A DNA stretch of 64,000 bases, taken from positions 186,001 to 250,000 of the forward strand of contig NZ_ASWH01000002.1 in assembly GCF_000407545.1 (NCBI RefSeq), in the 5' to 3' direction. The DNA is from Enterococcus gilvus ATCC BAA-350. Lineage in GTDB: Bacteria > Bacillota > Bacilli > Lactobacillales > Enterococcaceae. This document shows, one piece after another, positions 32,129-40,928 of the stretch (the first letter of the stretch is position 1; every line of letters starts with the position of its first letter). The position numbers and the translations under genes were made by a program. Below the pieces are notes generated by a model, which saw only the letters and a program-made list of their open reading frames with translations, did not search any database and had not been told where the DNA came from.

Positions 32129-32439
32129 TTTTCAACACTCCTTTTAATGTAATGGTGCACCGCTTCGACATCGTTCCATTCTTGCAGAAATTTCTTGATA
32201 CTGGCACGTCCTAAATCGGTTAAATGATAATATTTTCGCAAGCGTCCATTATGGACTTTTGAATAGGTGGCGACTTTGTCCGTTGCCTCTAACCTTTTTA
32301 AGATCGGGTAAAGCGTCGATTCGGTGATCTCAAGCTGTGGATGGATTTCTTTGACGATTTGATAGCCGTAAGAATCGATCTCCACCAACGAAGCCAACAC
32401 ACAATACTCGATTAATCCTTTTTTCAATTGACTGTCCAT
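32125..32439 (-). CDS. PadR-family transcriptional regulator
   Basis: A 104-residue winged-helix repressor (LKKGLIEYCVLASL; STLYPILKRLEATDKV). I start at the ATG at 32439, which has GAGAGGTG six bases before it. The longer frame from 32472 would read through the ribosome site and operator. It lies first in the three-gene operon with its operator over the promoter, so it should be autoregulated. Confidence 0.9.
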   Translation of the reverse strand: MDSQLKKGLIEYCVLASLVEIDSYGYQIVKEIHPQLEITESTLYPILKRLEATDKVATYSKVHNGRLRKYYHLTDLGRASIKKFLQEWNDVEAVHHYIKRSVEK

Positions 32440-32461
32440 CCATAACACCTCTCTATACATC

Positions 32462-32482
32462 ATACTATACATTACATAGTAT
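32462..32482. promoter_or_regulatory. PadR operator
   Basis: Perfect inverted repeat ATACTAT-N7-ATAGTAT, 23 bases before the PadR start, within the AT-rich promoter. Binding by PadR is an inference from position and symmetry. Confidence 0.65.
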
Positions 32483-32513
32483 AGAGGAACTATAGGACTT
32501 TAGGCGTATTTTC

Positions 32514-32550
32514 AAAAAAAGACGATTTATCAGGTTCGATAAATCGTCTT
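32514..32550 (-). terminator. Terminator of the NitT/TauT-like ABC operon
   Basis: AAGACGATTTATC and GATAAATCGTCTT pair perfectly; the minus strand then has seven T residues. Confidence 0.9.
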
Positions 32551-32572
32551 GCGCCTTTTCTATTGGCTGGTA

Positions 32573-33352
32573 CTATGCTTGCATTCGCCGAATCATTTCC
32601 TTAGTAATTTGTTCGACGATAGGGAGGATCGTTTTAGGGGAGCGTTGGTTTCTTGGGATCGTGATCGGATAGATTTTGGCCACGCGACCAGGGTTTGCGT
32701 CCATTAAAACGACACGGTCGGAAAGCTGAACGGCTTGTTGGACATCATGGGTGATCATGACGATGGATTTGGTCGCTATTTGATTGCCTAACCAGATTTC
32801 TAGTAAATCGTTGGACAACTGGCTGGCGGTCACGATATCCAATGCTGAAAAGGGTTCGTCCAACAGCAGCAGGCTCGGTTCGATCGCTAAGGCACGGGCA
32901 AATCCGACACGCTGCTTCATACCGCCCGAAAGTTCCCGTGGATAGGCTTTTTCAAAGCCCTTCAATCCGATCATTTCAATCAGATTGCTGACGCGCAAGC
33001 TGATTTGTTCTCGTGATAGGCCTTCTAGGCTTTCCAATCCAAAACTGATATTTTTCTCAACAGTCAACCAAGGAAAGAGGGCAAAATGTTGAAAGACCAT
33101 ACTGATGTTTGCATCGGGTTCCGTGAGGGTCTTGTTTTCAAAGGTGATCACGCCTCTTGTTGGCTGGAGGAGTCCTGCGATACTTCTTAATAGGGTTGAT
33201 TTTCCTGTTCCAGACTGACCGATGATACTTAAAAATTCATTGGTTTGTACTGTCAAATCAATATTTTCTAGGACTTTTAGTTGTTCCTTGCGTCCTTCGA
33301 TCTCAAATTCTTTGCTTACTGCTCTTACATTTAATAATTCTGTATTTTCCAT
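32573..33352 (-). CDS. NitT/TauT-type ABC transporter ATPase
   Basis: A 259-residue ATPase of the SsuB/TauB/NrtD class. Walker A reads GQSGTGKST, the signature LSGGMKQRV, and Walker B LLLLDEPFSALD. The switch THDVQQAVQLSDRVVLM is typical of this class. It pairs with the fused permease 63 bases upstream. No binding protein is encoded in the unit. Confidence 0.87.
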   Translation of the reverse strand: MENTELLNVRAVSKEFEIEGRKEQLKVLENIDLTVQTNEFLSIIGQSGTGKSTLLRSIAGLLQPTRGVITFENKTLTEPDANISMVFQHFALFPWLTVEKNISFGLESLEGLSREQISLRVSNLIEMIGLKGFEKAYPRELSGGMKQRVGFARALAIEPSLLLLDEPFSALDIVTASQLSNDLLEIWLGNQIATKSIVMITHDVQQAVQLSDRVVLMDANPGRVAKIYPITIPRNQRSPKTILPIVEQITKEMIRRMQA

Positions 33353-33415
33353 TGTCTTCTTTTGTATAAATTGAGAGTCGGCTCATTTATACGTCTCCTT
33401 TTTCTAGTTATTCTT

Positions 33416-35173
33416 TTAATAATGAAATTTTTCCTTTGCTACTCGGTACAGGGGCTGCCAGATAAAAGCAATGCATAGCCCGACCATGAAGCACATGGCT
33501 AAGGTCCCTAATGCGGACTTGTTCTTTATACCGTCATTCACTGAGATGTACTGCCCCAAGCCGTTTACGCTGATGGTCTTTTTTCCCCATTGGATACTTT
33601 CTGCAGCGATATCGGCATTCCAAGCGGCCCCCGCAGCATTGATGATGGCGGTGATGATGTAGGGCAAGATCGAAGGGATCAGATACTTGAACCACCACTG
33701 CCATTTTGACAATTTAAACAGCTTAGTCACGTCGCGGATCTCATCAGGTATCGCTAAATAACCGGCGATCACATTAAAGAAGTAATACCATTGGCAGCCG
33801 ACCATGATGAGGGGGAGAATCCACCATTGAAGCTTATTTGCGCCCATACTGATCACGATAACGATGAAGGGAGTATAGACATTTGAAGGAATCGACCCTA
33901 AAATCTGCCCAATCGGCTGAACAATATTGAGCCGCCGATTGTCACTTGCGACCCAAATGGCTAATGGCGTAAAAATAAGTCCGGCGAAGAGCATCGCCAA
34001 AGTTACGCGAAGGGTGGTGTAAAGAGTCAATCTTGGAATCATGCTGAAATCTTGATGAGGCAAGAAATGATAGAGCTTGATCGAACTATAGATAACAACA
34101 ATAGCGAGGCAGACATACCAAAGTGTTTTAAAGAAATTTCGGAACTTTGCGACCCCTTTATATACTCGGTCCAAATGGCAGGTGTACCAAAAGGCTGGGA
34201 GCCTATAAAGCCAAAAACGAGCAAAATTGCGAAAGCCCTTTGCGATTGCCTTGGATAGCGTCGCATGTCTCAGCAGACGATAAACGACAGATTTTGGTGG
34301 AACGGAGCTTTCAACATCTGCTTCATATTTGAAGTAGTAAGTCGCCCGCACCATAGGCTGGAAGACGAGGAAATTGAGAATAACGACATTTAGCAATAAC
34401 GCTAGGACAGCCCACAAACAGGCTCTGAAGTCGGCGCGGTCCAAAGCGACTTGAATGTAAGAACCGATCCCCGGAAGAAACAGTGTGGTATCTTTTGGCA
34501 GCGCGACTGAAGCCTGTTCACTGGCAACTAGGGCAAACCATGCGGCGGTCTGAGAGATGATCACATTCCACAATAAGCCCGGGATCGCGTAAACAAACTC
34601 GAGACGCCAAAATTTTTCCCATGGATTGAGCTTGAATTGATCGGCCACGTTCGATAGATCGGCAGGGATGACCTCCATGATCTGATACAAGGTCAGCATG
34701 ATATTCCAAGCTTGACCGGTAAAAATCGCGAAGACCGCGACACATTCTGCCCCCAAAACATTTCCTGGAAAGAGGCCAAGCAGCCAAGCCGTCGTAAAGG
34801 TCAGAAACCCTAACAATGGTACGGATTCAAGAAAATTGACCATAGGCAAAATAATTCGTCTAGCCGTTTTGTATTTAACCGCGAGTATTCCGAAAATGAA
34901 GGAGAAAAGAAAGGACCAGATCATTCCAACGATCATACGGAACATTGTCCGAACAGAGAAATACCAAAGATTCGAGACCGATAAAAAATCATGGGAAGAC
35001 CTTGCGGTGGCTAAGGAGTCTTCGGATGGCAGGATCTGGATCGGGCGATTCATCTTAACTAAAGAAAAAATGAGAATAAAGGAAAAAAGTGCAACGATCA
35101 GCAGGAGGGTGAGATTCCCGATGCTTTTCGAAAGTACCGCCTTTTTCTGTGGTGTTGCGCGTAAAAATTTCAA
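33416..35173 (-). CDS. Fused double-domain ABC permease (NitT/TauT type), M-box controlled
   Basis: A 585-residue membrane protein containing two binding-protein-dependent permease domains in tandem, about residues 60-270 and 370-580. Each has several helices and an EAA-like loop (DLSNVADQFKLNPWEKF; DEIRDVTKLFKLSKWQWW). Usual members have one domain, so this single chain forms the whole channel. The start is TTG, set by AGGAGG 8 bases upstream inside a hairpin. What I read as a magnesium riboswitch precedes it. No substrate-binding protein is present, so the substrate is unknown; magnesium-linked uptake is only an inference from the leader. Confidence 0.85.
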   Translation of the reverse strand: MKFLRATPQKKAVLSKSIGNLTLLLIVALFSFILIFSLVKMNRPIQILPSEDSLATARSSHDFLSVSNLWYFSVRTMFRMIVGMIWSFLFSFIFGILAVKYKTARRIILPMVNFLESVPLLGFLTFTTAWLLGLFPGNVLGAECVAVFAIFTGQAWNIMLTLYQIMEVIPADLSNVADQFKLNPWEKFWRLEFVYAIPGLLWNVIISQTAAWFALVASEQASVALPKDTTLFLPGIGSYIQVALDRADFRACLWAVLALLLNVVILNFLVFQPMVRATYYFKYEADVESSVPPKSVVYRLLRHATLSKAIAKGFRNFARFWLYRLPAFWYTCHLDRVYKGVAKFRNFFKTLWYVCLAIVVIYSSIKLYHFLPHQDFSMIPRLTLYTTLRVTLAMLFAGLIFTPLAIWVASDNRRLNIVQPIGQILGSIPSNVYTPFIVIVISMGANKLQWWILPLIMVGCQWYYFFNVIAGYLAIPDEIRDVTKLFKLSKWQWWFKYLIPSILPYIITAIINAAGAAWNADIAAESIQWGKKTISVNGLGQYISVNDGIKNKSALGTLAMCFMVGLCIAFIWQPLYRVAKEKFHY

Positions 35174-35175
35174 TA

Positions 35176-35207
35176 CAAAAACCTCCTAAATAGTCATATT
35201 AAGGAGG
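35176..35207 (-). terminator. Expression-platform hairpin that also hides the ribosome site
   Basis: On the minus strand CCTCCTTAATA pairs with TATTTAGGAGG (10 of 11 positions) and TTTTTG follows. The 3' arm contains the AGGAGG of the permease gene. The hairpin could stop transcription and block translation together. Confidence 0.75.
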
Positions 35208-35229
35208 CCGCGCTGAATAAAGGGACAGA

Positions 35230-35395
35230 GAATAATCACGATAATTGAGCTTTGGCTTTCTGAGACGTAAGAATGAAATTTCTAGTTATCTTGGAAAAGC
35301 CTTAATTCGACAATCCCTGCTTTACTCGTTACTGTCTCTCGACATTTCCGAGCGATAACCTGTGTTCTTCAGAGTAACCTCACCTAATATGATTC
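35230..35395 (-). promoter_or_regulatory. M-box (ykoK) magnesium riboswitch, copy 1
   Basis: Read on the minus strand the leader holds TTAGGTGAGG, then GAACACAGG, GGAAATGTCGAGAGACA, GAATTAAGG and GCCAAAGCTC. These occur in the order and spacing of the M-box aptamer, which folds on binding Mg2+ and turns expression off. It shares long stretches with the copy at 43100-43260. Recognition is from memory of the family; a covariance search would settle it. Confidence 0.75.
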
Positions 35396-35747
35396 TATTT
35401 TGTTGTGCATACTCATCTTACGCGTGGAAGGAGAGAAAGCAATTGGGAATTGGAGGAGGAAGAAAGTGGAGCTTCCAAGATCCTTTTGAGGTCCCTCTTC
35501 ATGAGCTATTTCGTTTTTTTGCCAAATGCTTTCCAAAAACTTCAGACATGGATACTTGAACGATGAAAGTTTCTTCTGAAAAAACGTTCGATAAAGATTG
35601 TTATTTTATTTGTGGTTGCTACTGTCCATCATTTATTTGAAAGCATGCAAACGAATTTGTTGAGGGGGAGAAAACGGAGTTGGATTCGCTTTAAAAATTT
35701 TTGGTGGTAGAATAAAGAGGATAAAAAACAACGGAGGAGTCTGCCTG
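35396..35747. other. Intergenic region without a supported gene
   Basis: This stretch should contain the divergent promoters for the M-box leader and the two-component operon. A 65-codon frame (35362-35559) has no ribosome site and overlaps the riboswitch, so I do not call it. Nothing else is recognisable. Confidence 0.5.
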
Positions 35748-36428
35748 ATGACACATATATTCTTAGTAGAGGACGATCGATCTATCGCAGAAAATTTAAT
35801 GACGTTATTACAAACAGACGGGTTTTCGGTGACACATGCGGCAACAAAATGGGAAGCCCTCGAGCACCTAGAACAACAGCAGTTTGATCTCGCGTTGGTT
35901 GATATTTCACTTCCGGATGGAAATGGGTTTACGGTTTGCACAGCAATCAAAGGGGAACAGGATATTCCAGTTATTTTTTTGACGGCTTCTGGCGATGAGG
36001 CGAGCGTTGTGACGGGATTGACCATGGGAGCGGATGATTATATTACTAAGCCGTTTCGCCCACGGGAGTTGTTGGCGCGAATAAGGAATGCGCTGCGAAA
36101 ATACGACCATAGCAAAGTCCGATTTGAGGTGTTGGGGCTGCGTGTCGATCCTGCGAGCGGGATCGTTCAAAAGGATGGTCGTGAGGTGTTTCTTTCTGCA
36201 TTAGAATATCGCTTGCTGCTGGTATTCGTCAACAATCCTCAAAACATTCTTACGCGTGAACAATTGCTGGACGAGCTATGGGATACGACTGGTGAATTTG
36301 TGAATGACAATACGTTGACCGTATACATCAAGCGGTTGCGGGAGAAGATAGAGGAGGTTCCTTCCAATCCAAAAATCATTTTGACCGTCCGTGGCATCGG
36401 CTATCGGCTAGGTGGCATCAATGGGTAG
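35748..36428 (+). CDS. OmpR-family response regulator
   Basis: A 226-residue regulator. The receiver domain (1 to about 115) has the acidic pair ED at 8-9, phosphoacceptor D52 (LALVDISLPDGNG) and the lysine in TKPF. The winged helix follows, with YIKRLREKI near the end. It overlaps the kinase gene by 8 bases. It most likely controls the adjacent ABC pair, as in Bce-like modules. Confidence 0.93.
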   Translation: MTHIFLVEDDRSIAENLMTLLQTDGFSVTHAATKWEALEHLEQQQFDLALVDISLPDGNGFTVCTAIKGEQDIPVIFLTASGDEASVVTGLTMGADDYITKPFRPRELLARIRNALRKYDHSKVRFEVLGLRVDPASGIVQKDGREVFLSALEYRLLLVFVNNPQNILTREQLLDELWDTTGEFVNDNTLTVYIKRLREKIEEVPSNPKIILTVRGIGYRLGGING

Positions 36429-37410
36429 AAATCGAGAATTTCGAGTATTCGCACGGCTGTTTTTACTTGTTACTGCGATTTTAACGGGGATCGGTTTTTA
36501 TTTTGGAACAGTCTCTGGCATGCTGGTTTTGATAACAACATTTCTTTTCGGGTGCCTTTTTTTCCTAGCCACACGTGCTCGATACCAGCGGATCGCACAA
36601 ATATCTGAACAAATCGACCGGGTTTTACACAATGAGGACCATTTGTTCATCGATGCTCTGGAGGAGGGAGAGCTGTCGGTTTTGCAAAGTGAGATTGCTA
36701 AAATGACACTGCGAATTCGGGAGCAGAACGCGGCACTTCAAAAGGAAAAAGAAAATTTAGCAGATTCTCTCGCGGATATCGCTCATCAATTGCGTACCCC
36801 TCTGACCTCCGCCACTCTCTTATTAACTTTGGCGAAGGATAAAACGGGGGATAAGGAGCAGAAAGGGGCACTGAGAGAAATCGAAGTGTTGCTATTTCGC
36901 ATGGATGGACTGATTACAGCGTTGCTGAAATTGTCACGATTGGATGCGGATGTCGTAGAATTCCATCAGGAAAAAGTGAATCTTCAGGAATTGATTGATC
37001 GATCTTTGCGCCCCTTTTTAGTTACGCTGGATCTTCATGAAATTCAAGTGGAACGAGCTGTTCCATCCACGTTGTCGATTTATGGCGATCCAATCTGGCT
37101 TTCAGAAGCAATTCAGAATATCGTCAAAAATTGTATCGAAAGTATCGGTGATCAAGGAGAAATCACGGTCTCAGCAACGGAGAACCCCTTGTATACGGAA
37201 CTCACGATCCATGATTCAGGCGAGGGTTTTGAAGCATCGGACCTGCGACAGGTGTTCGAGCGTTTTTACCAAGGACAAAATGGTGAAAAATCTGGGTTTG
37301 GAATCGGCATGTCCCTCAGCCACTCGATTATCAAACGTCAGGGAGGGACGATCGTGGCGAAAAATCACCCTGATGGCGGTGCACTGTTCGTCCTGCGTTT
37401 TCCCAAGTGA
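36421..37410 (+). CDS. Sensor histidine kinase, intramembrane type
   Basis: A 329-residue kinase. Two close membrane helices near the N-terminus leave almost no outer loop, as in kinases that sense through a partner transporter. The phosphorylated histidine is H122 (DIAHQLRTP). The ATP site has the N box EAIQNIVKNC and glycine boxes DSGEGF and GFGIGMSLS. I start at the ATG at 36421 with AGGTGG before it; a GTG at 36412 is the alternative. An FtsX-type transporter encoded downstream is the probable partner. Confidence 0.9.
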   Translation: MGRNREFRVFARLFLLVTAILTGIGFYFGTVSGMLVLITTFLFGCLFFLATRARYQRIAQISEQIDRVLHNEDHLFIDALEEGELSVLQSEIAKMTLRIREQNAALQKEKENLADSLADIAHQLRTPLTSATLLLTLAKDKTGDKEQKGALREIEVLLFRMDGLITALLKLSRLDADVVEFHQEKVNLQELIDRSLRPFLVTLDLHEIQVERAVPSTLSIYGDPIWLSEAIQNIVKNCIESIGDQGEITVSATENPLYTELTIHDSGEGFEASDLRQVFERFYQGQNGEKSGFGIGMSLSHSIIKRQGGTIVAKNHPDGGALFVLRFPK

Positions 37411-37492
37411 CGAATCTCTCACTTAGAAGTCACCGAGCTGAAAGGTGTTGCTTCTATTATATAGGTGAACCATGTGAAAGGGGGCTCATATA

Positions 37493-38173
37493 ATGGAGCT
37501 GTTGCGAATCGAACATCTTAGTAAAGTGTATGGGAAAGGGGACAATCGAGTGGTTGCCCTAGACGATGTGTCGTTGACGATCGAAAAAGGGGAATTTGTT
37601 GCGATCATTGGAACATCTGGGTCAGGTAAATCGACGCTATTGCATATGATCGGAGGCGTGGATGTCCCTACAAGCGGGAAAATTTATTTGGATGGGCAAG
37701 ATGTGTACGCGCAAAATAATGAAAAACTGGCTATTTTTCGGCGGAGACAGGTAGGGCTGATTTATCAATTTCACAATTTGATCCCGACGCTGAATGTCGT
37801 AGAGAACATCACGTTACCTGTTTTAATGGATAAACGGCGAGTGAACCAAGAACGGCTCAACGAATTGTTAGAGTTGCTGGGATTGAGTCAACGCAAAAAT
37901 CATTTGCCCAATCAATTGTCAGGTGGACAACAGCAGCGTGTCTCTGTTGGACGCGGATTGGTCAACGCGCCAGCGGTTTTATTGGCGGATGAGCCGACAG
38001 GAAGCTTGGATAGTAAAAACGGGCATGAAATTCTTACTCTCCTGAAGATGAGTAATCGAAAGTATGGTCAAACCTTGATCGTGGTGACCCATGACGAGGA
38101 GATCGCGCTGCAGGCAGATCGCATTATCGGTATCTCTGATGGTCACGTGGTACGAGACGAGAGGCTGGTGTGA
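37493..38173 (+). CDS. ABC transporter ATPase (LolD/MacB/BceA type)
   Basis: A 226-residue ATPase. Walker A is GTSGSGKST, the signature LSGGQQQRV, and Walker B VLLADEPTGSLD, the form typical of the MacB/LolD/Bce group. It overlaps the permease gene by four bases. With the two-component genes it forms a likely peptide-sensing or detoxification module. Confidence 0.92.
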   Translation: MELLRIEHLSKVYGKGDNRVVALDDVSLTIEKGEFVAIIGTSGSGKSTLLHMIGGVDVPTSGKIYLDGQDVYAQNNEKLAIFRRRQVGLIYQFHNLIPTLNVVENITLPVLMDKRRVNQERLNELLELLGLSQRKNHLPNQLSGGQQQRVSVGRGLVNAPAVLLADEPTGSLDSKNGHEILTLLKMSNRKYGQTLIVVTHDEEIALQADRIIGISDGHVVRDERLV

Positions 38174-40746
38174 CCATGAATATCTTCAATAAAATCACCC
38201 TGCAAAGCATGAAAAAGAACCGTACAAGAACTTTGGTGACGATCTTGGGGGTTCTGCTATCCTCAGCAATGATCGCTGCGGTAGCTACCTTTGCGCTTTC
38301 ACTGCAACATTATATGGTGAAGGGGGCGGAGCAAAAATATGGCGGCTGGCAGGTAGCGTTTCAGGATACTACACCTGATTTTGCCAAAAAGCAGGAAACG
38401 AACACGGCCGTTGAGAAAACAGCCACCTTCGAGGACATTGGTTACGGCAAGCTTGAGGGAGGAAAAAATCCAAACAAGCCGTATCTTTTTGTGGCAGGGT
38501 TCAATCAACAGACCTATGGGAGCTTACCCATTAAGCTGTTGTCCGGAAGATTGCCGAAATCGAGTGAGGAGGTCGTGATCCCAGCGCATATCGCCGCGAA
38601 TGGCGGCGTCCGCTATTCGATTGGTGATACTTTGTCGATCCGTTTGGGTGAACGGAAAAAAGGGACAAGGAGACTCACCCAGCATGATACTTACGATCAG
38701 GAAAAGAAAAACAATGAATCTTTGACGGATACCACACTAAGAAACTTTAAAGTCGTGGGTATTTGTGAGCGACCAGGATTTGAAGAAAAGGGAGCTCCTG
38801 GGTATACGGTGATTACTCTCGGAAATAATGAGGAGAAGTCTGATCCAATCAGTCTCTTTGTCACACTGAAGCACCCTCGAAAAGCCCGCTCTTTTGCTAG
38901 AAATGTAGCGGGGAACACCCCGTACACGTTGAACGATGAAGTATTGCGATTTATCGGCGCTTCCGACGACAAGGTCTTCAATATGCTGCTGTATTCGATT
39001 GGTGTGATCTTGATTGCGCTGATCATGGTCGGTTCTATCTTCTTGATCTATAATTCCTTTACGATTTCGTTGAATGAGCGAATGCATCAATTCGGAATCT
39101 TGGCTTCGATCGGGGCAACACCGAAGCAGTTGAGAAATTCAGTTTTGTTCGAAGGACTTTGTATTGGCGCGGTGGGGATTCCTTTAGGGACATTAGTGGG
39201 TCTTTTAAGTATCCAGATCGTCATCACGATCGTGGCTAAAAACTTTCGCAACATTCTCTATGCGAATATACCATTAACAGTCACGCTGTCTGTTCCAATC
39301 TTATTGGCGGCAGCGGCAGTCAGTCTGATAACCATTCTGATCTCCGCATATATCCCTGCGAAAAAGGCGGCAAGAACGCCAGTAATGGAAAGCATCCGTC
39401 AATCCAATGAAGTCAAGATCTCGCCGAAGGATATGAAGATGAACACCTTTTCTGAACGACTATACGGATTGGAAGGGATGTTGGCGTTAAAAAATTTCAA
39501 ACGGAATAAGAAACGTTATCGGACGATCGTTTTGTCTCTTGCGCTGAGTGTCATTTTGTTCGTGTCCGCGCGCTCTTTTGCCAGTAATATGCAGGAGTCC
39601 TCGAAGCATATGGTGGCACAATCTGATTATGATATTGTTCTGACCAGTTCGGAGCTGCCTGAACAAGAGCTGCTTCACCTGTATAAAAAGCTGCAGAAAG
39701 TTGAAGGCGTTACTACTAGTTCGTATCAGGCAATCGGGCAATACAATAGTCGCGTGAAGGCGCAGGATCTTTCTAAAGCCTATCTTAAAGGAAAGGATGC
39801 GACATCTGAGGATTCTAAAGAAGTGCCACTGGACATGCAATTTCTAGAGGATCATGCGTATGCGCGTTTTGTTAAAAGTCTGCATTTGCCAATCGCGGAT
39901 TATACTGGAAGCAATGGCAAGCTGATCGCTGTTGCTAAACAACGCATCGAGGGAGCTGAAGGAGAAGATACCCTTACCGACCTCTTTTCTAAGAAAGAGC
40001 TGCTGCTGGCGATCGCACCCCAGATTCAAGGAAAACCTGCTTGGGATCAGTCGCAAACAGTTCCTGTGACTTTTACGGATACGTACCAAGTCGACCCTTT
40101 GCCGAAGCAGTCCGTGGACAAGAAGCCTTACGTGTTTATGGTGATCGCTCCATATCAGAGGAGAGCTCAATTTTCGCCAACAGGGGCGGATCCAACGATG
40201 GGATTGACCTTCTTATCTGATAACCCGGGACGTTCTGCTACGGAGATGAAAACAATCATTGATCAAGAGGGAATCACTGCAAACTATGATCTGTACAACG
40301 TGAGAGAAATCTTTGAGCAAAATCGAAACATAATTTTCGTGGTGAATCTTTTTAGTTCAGTCTTTGTCGTGATGATCGCCTTGATTGCGATCGCCAATGT
40401 GTTCAATACGATCTCTACGAATATCAAGCTGCGTCGGCGGGAGCTGGCGATGCTGCGCTCTATTGGAATGGGAGATCGTGATTTCACTAAAATGATGCTT
40501 TATGAGTGCGCCTTTTATGGCTGGCGCGCATTGTTATTGGGCGTTCCTGTCGCAAGCCTTCTTTCTTGGGTGATCTATAAGGGCATGTCGAAGGGGGGCG
40601 CTGAGATCAGCTTTCAATTTCCGTGGGGTGCCTTAATGATCAGTATTCTAGGAGTCTTCCTGATTGTGGTGATCACGATGCTTTATGCAGTGAAGAAAAT
40701 CAAAAAAGAAACGATAATCGAAGCGTTGCGAGACGATCTCGCTTAG
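38170..40746 (+). CDS. FtsX-type ABC permease
   Basis: An 858-residue membrane protein with a first membrane helix near residues 20-40, a large outer domain (about 45-270) and three helices of an FtsX domain (about 275-405). It then has another helix near 455, a second outer domain (about 475-720) and a final FtsX domain with three helices. Such permeases work mechanically on outer-face substrates rather than as simple channels. It may resist cell-wall-active peptides or move lipids; the substrate is not shown by sequence. The start overlaps the ATPase stop. Confidence 0.9.
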   Translation: MTMNIFNKITLQSMKKNRTRTLVTILGVLLSSAMIAAVATFALSLQHYMVKGAEQKYGGWQVAFQDTTPDFAKKQETNTAVEKTATFEDIGYGKLEGGKNPNKPYLFVAGFNQQTYGSLPIKLLSGRLPKSSEEVVIPAHIAANGGVRYSIGDTLSIRLGERKKGTRRLTQHDTYDQEKKNNESLTDTTLRNFKVVGICERPGFEEKGAPGYTVITLGNNEEKSDPISLFVTLKHPRKARSFARNVAGNTPYTLNDEVLRFIGASDDKVFNMLLYSIGVILIALIMVGSIFLIYNSFTISLNERMHQFGILASIGATPKQLRNSVLFEGLCIGAVGIPLGTLVGLLSIQIVITIVAKNFRNILYANIPLTVTLSVPILLAAAAVSLITILISAYIPAKKAARTPVMESIRQSNEVKISPKDMKMNTFSERLYGLEGMLALKNFKRNKKRYRTIVLSLALSVILFVSARSFASNMQESSKHMVAQSDYDIVLTSSELPEQELLHLYKKLQKVEGVTTSSYQAIGQYNSRVKAQDLSKAYLKGKDATSEDSKEVPLDMQFLEDHAYARFVKSLHLPIADYTGSNGKLIAVAKQRIEGAEGEDTLTDLFSKKELLLAIAPQIQGKPAWDQSQTVPVTFTDTYQVDPLPKQSVDKKPYVFMVIAPYQRRAQFSPTGADPTMGLTFLSDNPGRSATEMKTIIDQEGITANYDLYNVREIFEQNRNIIFVVNLFSSVFVVMIALIAIANVFNTISTNIKLRRRELAMLRSIGMGDRDFTKMMLYECAFYGWRALLLGVPVASLLSWVIYKGMSKGGAEISFQFPWGALMISILGVFLIVVITMLYAVKKIKKETIIEALRDDLA

Positions 40747-40756
40747 GCAATCATTA

Positions 40757-40798
40757 AAGGTGCTGAAACACGAATCAAGTGTATCAGCACTTTTTTTT
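40757..40798 (+). terminator. Terminator of the two-component/ABC operon
   Basis: AGGTGCTGA-ACAC pairs with GTGT-TCAGCACTT and ends in eight T residues. Confidence 0.88.
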
Positions 40799-40887
40799 GG
40801 GAATTTCAAAAGCAATCTTTAATCTCTGTTAAAGAATGTGTGTTATTTAAAATTAACCCTTGCGTAATGTTAGGTGCAGGAGCAAAA

Positions 40888-40901
40888 TTAGGTTAACCTA
40901 A
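40888..40901. promoter_or_regulatory. MntR/DtxR-type palindrome before lysR
   Basis: TTAGGTTAACCTAA is a perfect 14-base palindrome 28 bases before the LysR start. It shares the TTAGG/CCTAA arms with the sites before both mntH genes. A manganese- or iron-dependent DtxR-family repressor is the expected ligand. Confidence 0.6.
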
Positions 40902-40928
40902 AATTTAACGCAATGGGATGTGAAAAAA

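Noticed and set aside
35362..35559. 65-codon plus-strand frame
   Set aside because: It starts inside the riboswitch on the other strand and has no ribosome site.
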